This document shows positions 4,608 to 6,115 of a DNA stretch of 6,115 nucleotides, one piece after another; position 1 is the first letter of the stretch, and each line of letters starts with the position of its first letter. The translations under genes were made by a program, and so were the position numbers. The stretch is from Oscillospiraceae bacterium (GTDB taxonomy: Bacteria; Bacillota; Clostridia; Oscillospirales; Oscillospiraceae): NCBI GenBank assembly GCA_017558545.1, contig JAFYUG010000388.1, positions 1 to 6,115 of the forward strand, read 5' to 3'. The notes beneath the pieces were generated by a model that was given only the letters and a program-made list of their open reading frames with translations, made no database searches and was not told where the DNA came from.

Positions 4608-6115
4608 TTACTCCTTGCTTGCTGCGCTTTTTCTGCCTCTCTTGGCAGGGGCCTTTTTGCTTTCGCCCTTTTTGCTTTCCTTCTTCTCCTCGGCAGGAGC
4701 TTCCTCGGAAGTTTCGGCCTTCTTGCGATAGCCTCTCTGGTCCTCGGGCAGGAATGCGGGGCATTCTTCATTTATGCAGAAGGGCTTTTTCTTGCCCTTG
4801 CCGGAAAGCTTGAAAAGAGTTTTGCCGCACTGGGGGCAGAAGTCCTTAACGGGAACGCTCCATGTCATGAAGCCGCAATCTGCGCCCTTTTCGCAGGCAT
4901 AATAGGTATAACCCTTCTTGCTGGTGCGCTTGAGGATGCGGCTGCCGCACTTGGGGCATTTGCCGGGCATCTCGATAACAATGGGCTTGGTGAAGGTGCA
5001 CTCGGGGAAGCCGGGGCAGGCAAGGAAGCGGCCAAAGCGGCCATTTTTAACAACCATCTGCTTGCCGCAGACATCGCAAAGCTCATCGCTGACTTCATCG
5101 GGAACTTTTACATGCTTGCCTTCAAGAGCCTTTTCGGCGCTGTCAAGGCTCTCGTCAAAGCCGCCATAGAACTCGCGGAGAACGCCCTTCCAGTTGCGGG
5201 AACCGGTTTCGATATCGTCCAGACTATCTTCCATACGGGCGGTGAACTTAAGGTCAACAATGTCCTTGAAATAATCGCACATAAGGGTGTTGACAACTTC
5301 GCCAAGAGGAGTGGGACGGAGATAACGGCCTTCCTTAACCACATACTCGCGGCTTGTGATGGTGCCGATGGTGGGAGCATAAGTGGAGGGGCGGCCAATG
5401 CCCTTCTCTTCCAAGGCTCTGATAAGGGTGGCCTCGGTATAGCGGGAGGGGGGCTGGGTGAAGCGCTGTTCACTGCCGAACTTATTGGCGCTTACCTTTT
5501 CGCCCTCGGTGAGATTAGGCAGAGGACGGCGGATATCATCGCTCTCTTCATCCTTGCTCTCCTCATATAGGGCGGTGTAGCCGGGGAACTTTATCTCGGA
5601 GTGGTTGGCTCTGAAAACATGGCCTGCGCACTCGGCATCAATAACAACATTGTCATAGACGGCGTTGGCCATCTGACTGGCGGTGAATCGACCCCAAATG
5701 AGGCGATATAGGCGATACTGGTCGCCGGTGAGATCCTTCTTAATAAGCTCGGGAGAGAGATAAATATTGGAAGGACGGATGGCTTCGTGGGCATCCTGTG
5801 CGCCTGCCTTGGTCTTGAATACGCGGGTCTTGGAGGGATAATACTGGGGGCCATAGTGCTCAATGATATAGCTCTTGGCGCTGGCGAGAGCCTCCTCGCT
5901 GATACGCAGAGAGTCGGTACGCATATATGTGATAAGACCGACGGTGCCATGGCCTTCAATATCAATACCTTCATAAAGCTGCTGGGCAATGGACATGGTA
6001 CGGCGGGGAGGCATATTCAGCTTGCGGCTGGCCTCCTGCTGGAGGGTAGAGGTGGTAAAGGGAGGGGCGGGGTTGCGGGTCTTGTCGGTTCGCTTGACCT
6101 CGGTGACGCTAAAGG
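4608..6115 (-). CDS. topA: DNA topoisomerase I (type IA), 5'-truncated by window edge
   Basis: Relaxes negatively supercoiled DNA by cutting and resealing one strand through a 5'-phosphotyrosine link. 501 residues are visible. The frame stays open to the window edge, so the N-terminal Toprim domain lies outside. The visible part opens with the family motif FTTSTLQQEASRKL. It continues to the active-site segment GLITYMRTDS, whose Tyr (visible residue 63, codon 5925-5927) is the expected nucleophile, followed by AHEAIRP and RALEEKGIGRPSTYAPTI. Three C-terminal zinc-ribbon Cys quartets follow: C346/C349/C366/C372, C386/C389/C407/C413 and C426/C429/C446/C451. The last 40 residues or so are Lys/Glu/Ala-rich and probably disordered, a likely DNA-binding tail. 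The Met at 6014 is internal, not the start. The gene ends in TAA 8 nt before trmFO, and that stop touches the trmFO ribosome binding site, so the two are probably co-transcribed. Identification is firm; the role of the tail is inferred. Confidence 0.97.
   Translation of the reverse strand, partial: FSVTEVKRTDKTRNPAPPFTTSTLQQEASRKLNMPPRRTMSIAQQLYEGIDIEGHGTVGLITYMRTDSLRISEEALASAKSYIIEHYGPQYYPSKTRVFKTKAGAQDAHEAIRPSNIYLSPELIKKDLTGDQYRLYRLIWGRFTASQMANAVYDNVVIDAECAGHVFRANHSEIKFPGYTALYEESKDEESDDIRRPLPNLTEGEKVSANKFGSEQRFTQPPSRYTEATLIRALEEKGIGRPSTYAPTIGTITSREYVVKEGRYLRPTPLGEVVNTLMCDYFKDIVDLKFTARMEDSLDDIETGSRNWKGVLREFYGGFDESLDSAEKALEGKHVKVPDEVSDELCDVCGKQMVVKNGRFGRFLACPGFPECTFTKPIVIEMPGKCPKCGSRILKRTSKKGYTYYACEKGADCGFMTWSVPVKDFCPQCGKTLFKLSGKGKKKPFCINEECPAFLPEDQRGYRKKAETSEEAPAEEKKESKKGESKKAPAKRGRKSAASKE
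4652..4679 (-). repeat. 15-bp-period direct repeat in the topA tail
   Basis: The 13-mer CCTTTTTGCTTTC occurs at 4652-4664 and again at 4667-4679 on the plus strand, one 15-bp period apart. On the coding strand it specifies two five-residue units, ESKKG then ESKKA, within the Lys-rich C-terminus of topoisomerase I. Because the period is a multiple of three, gain or loss of a unit would keep the frame. It looks like low-complexity expansion in a flexible tail rather than a mobile or regulatory repeat. Confidence 0.7.

Noticed and set aside
3517..4731. A 404-codon plus-strand open frame opposite trmFO and the end of topA
   Set aside because: It is in exact codon register with trmFO on the other strand, whose identity is certain. 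Its predicted protein has no recognisable motif and is rich in Ala, Gly and Asn, as expected from reverse-complemented codons. It is a shadow of trmFO's avoidance of TTA, CTA and TCA.
4608..6014. topA starting at the ATG at 6014
   Set aside because: The frame continues open upstream to the window edge and encodes conserved topoisomerase residues (FTTSTLQQEASRKL) before that Met, so the true start is outside the window.
1..6115. A hidden defence system, mobile element, CRISPR array or riboswitch
   Set aside because: All but about 110 bases is covered by seven recognisable minus-strand genes, and the gaps are 54 nt or shorter. No direct-repeat arrays, transposase, integrase, inverted-repeat ends or long structured leaders were seen.

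Overview
The window looks like a stretch of core housekeeping chromosome from a Bacillota (Firmicutes) bacterium, most likely class Clostridia. Three things suggest this: the gene set and order (trmFO, plsX-acpP-rnc-smc), the folate-dependent TrmFO in place of TrmA, and strong AAGGAG-type ribosome binding sites in front of every gene start that is visible. A gut-type Oscillospirales or Ruminococcus-like lineage with roughly 50% GC would fit, but the sequence alone does not prove the family.

All genes lie on the minus strand, so transcription runs from high to low coordinates. In that order they are: topA (DNA topoisomerase I, 5' end beyond the window edge at 6115), trmFO (tRNA m5U54 methyltransferase), plsX (acyl-ACP:phosphate acyltransferase), acpP (acyl carrier protein), rnc (RNase III), an uncharacterised Elp3-like radical SAM protein, and smc (chromosome condensation ATPase, only the first 83 codons inside the window). 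The junctions are very tight: 8 nt (topA/trmFO), a 4-nt ATGA overlap (trmFO/plsX), 21 nt (plsX/acpP), 28 nt (acpP/rnc), 3 nt (rnc/radical SAM) and 54 nt (radical SAM/smc). This is the layout of one long operon whose main promoter lies outside the window, upstream of topA.

The only gap with room for regulation is 250-303, in front of smc. The end of the radical SAM gene and the start of this gap carry a good candidate vegetative promoter (TTGCAA, 17 nt, TATACT), followed by a small hairpin and an AAGGAG site serving a TTG start codon. I saw no rho-independent terminator, tRNA, rRNA, CRISPR array, insertion sequence or attachment site. No gene-free stretch exceeds 54 bases.

Functionally the cluster joins chromosome topology (TopA, SMC), RNA maturation (TrmFO, RNase III and perhaps the radical SAM enzyme) and entry to phospholipid synthesis (PlsX with its carrier ACP). 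No defence system, phage, or clearly novel multi-gene system is present. The most open biological question is the radical SAM protein between rnc and smc, which resembles the catalytic core of Elp3 but has no acetyltransferase domain. Long plus-strand reading frames opposite the genes are codon-aligned shadows of biased codon use and are not annotated.
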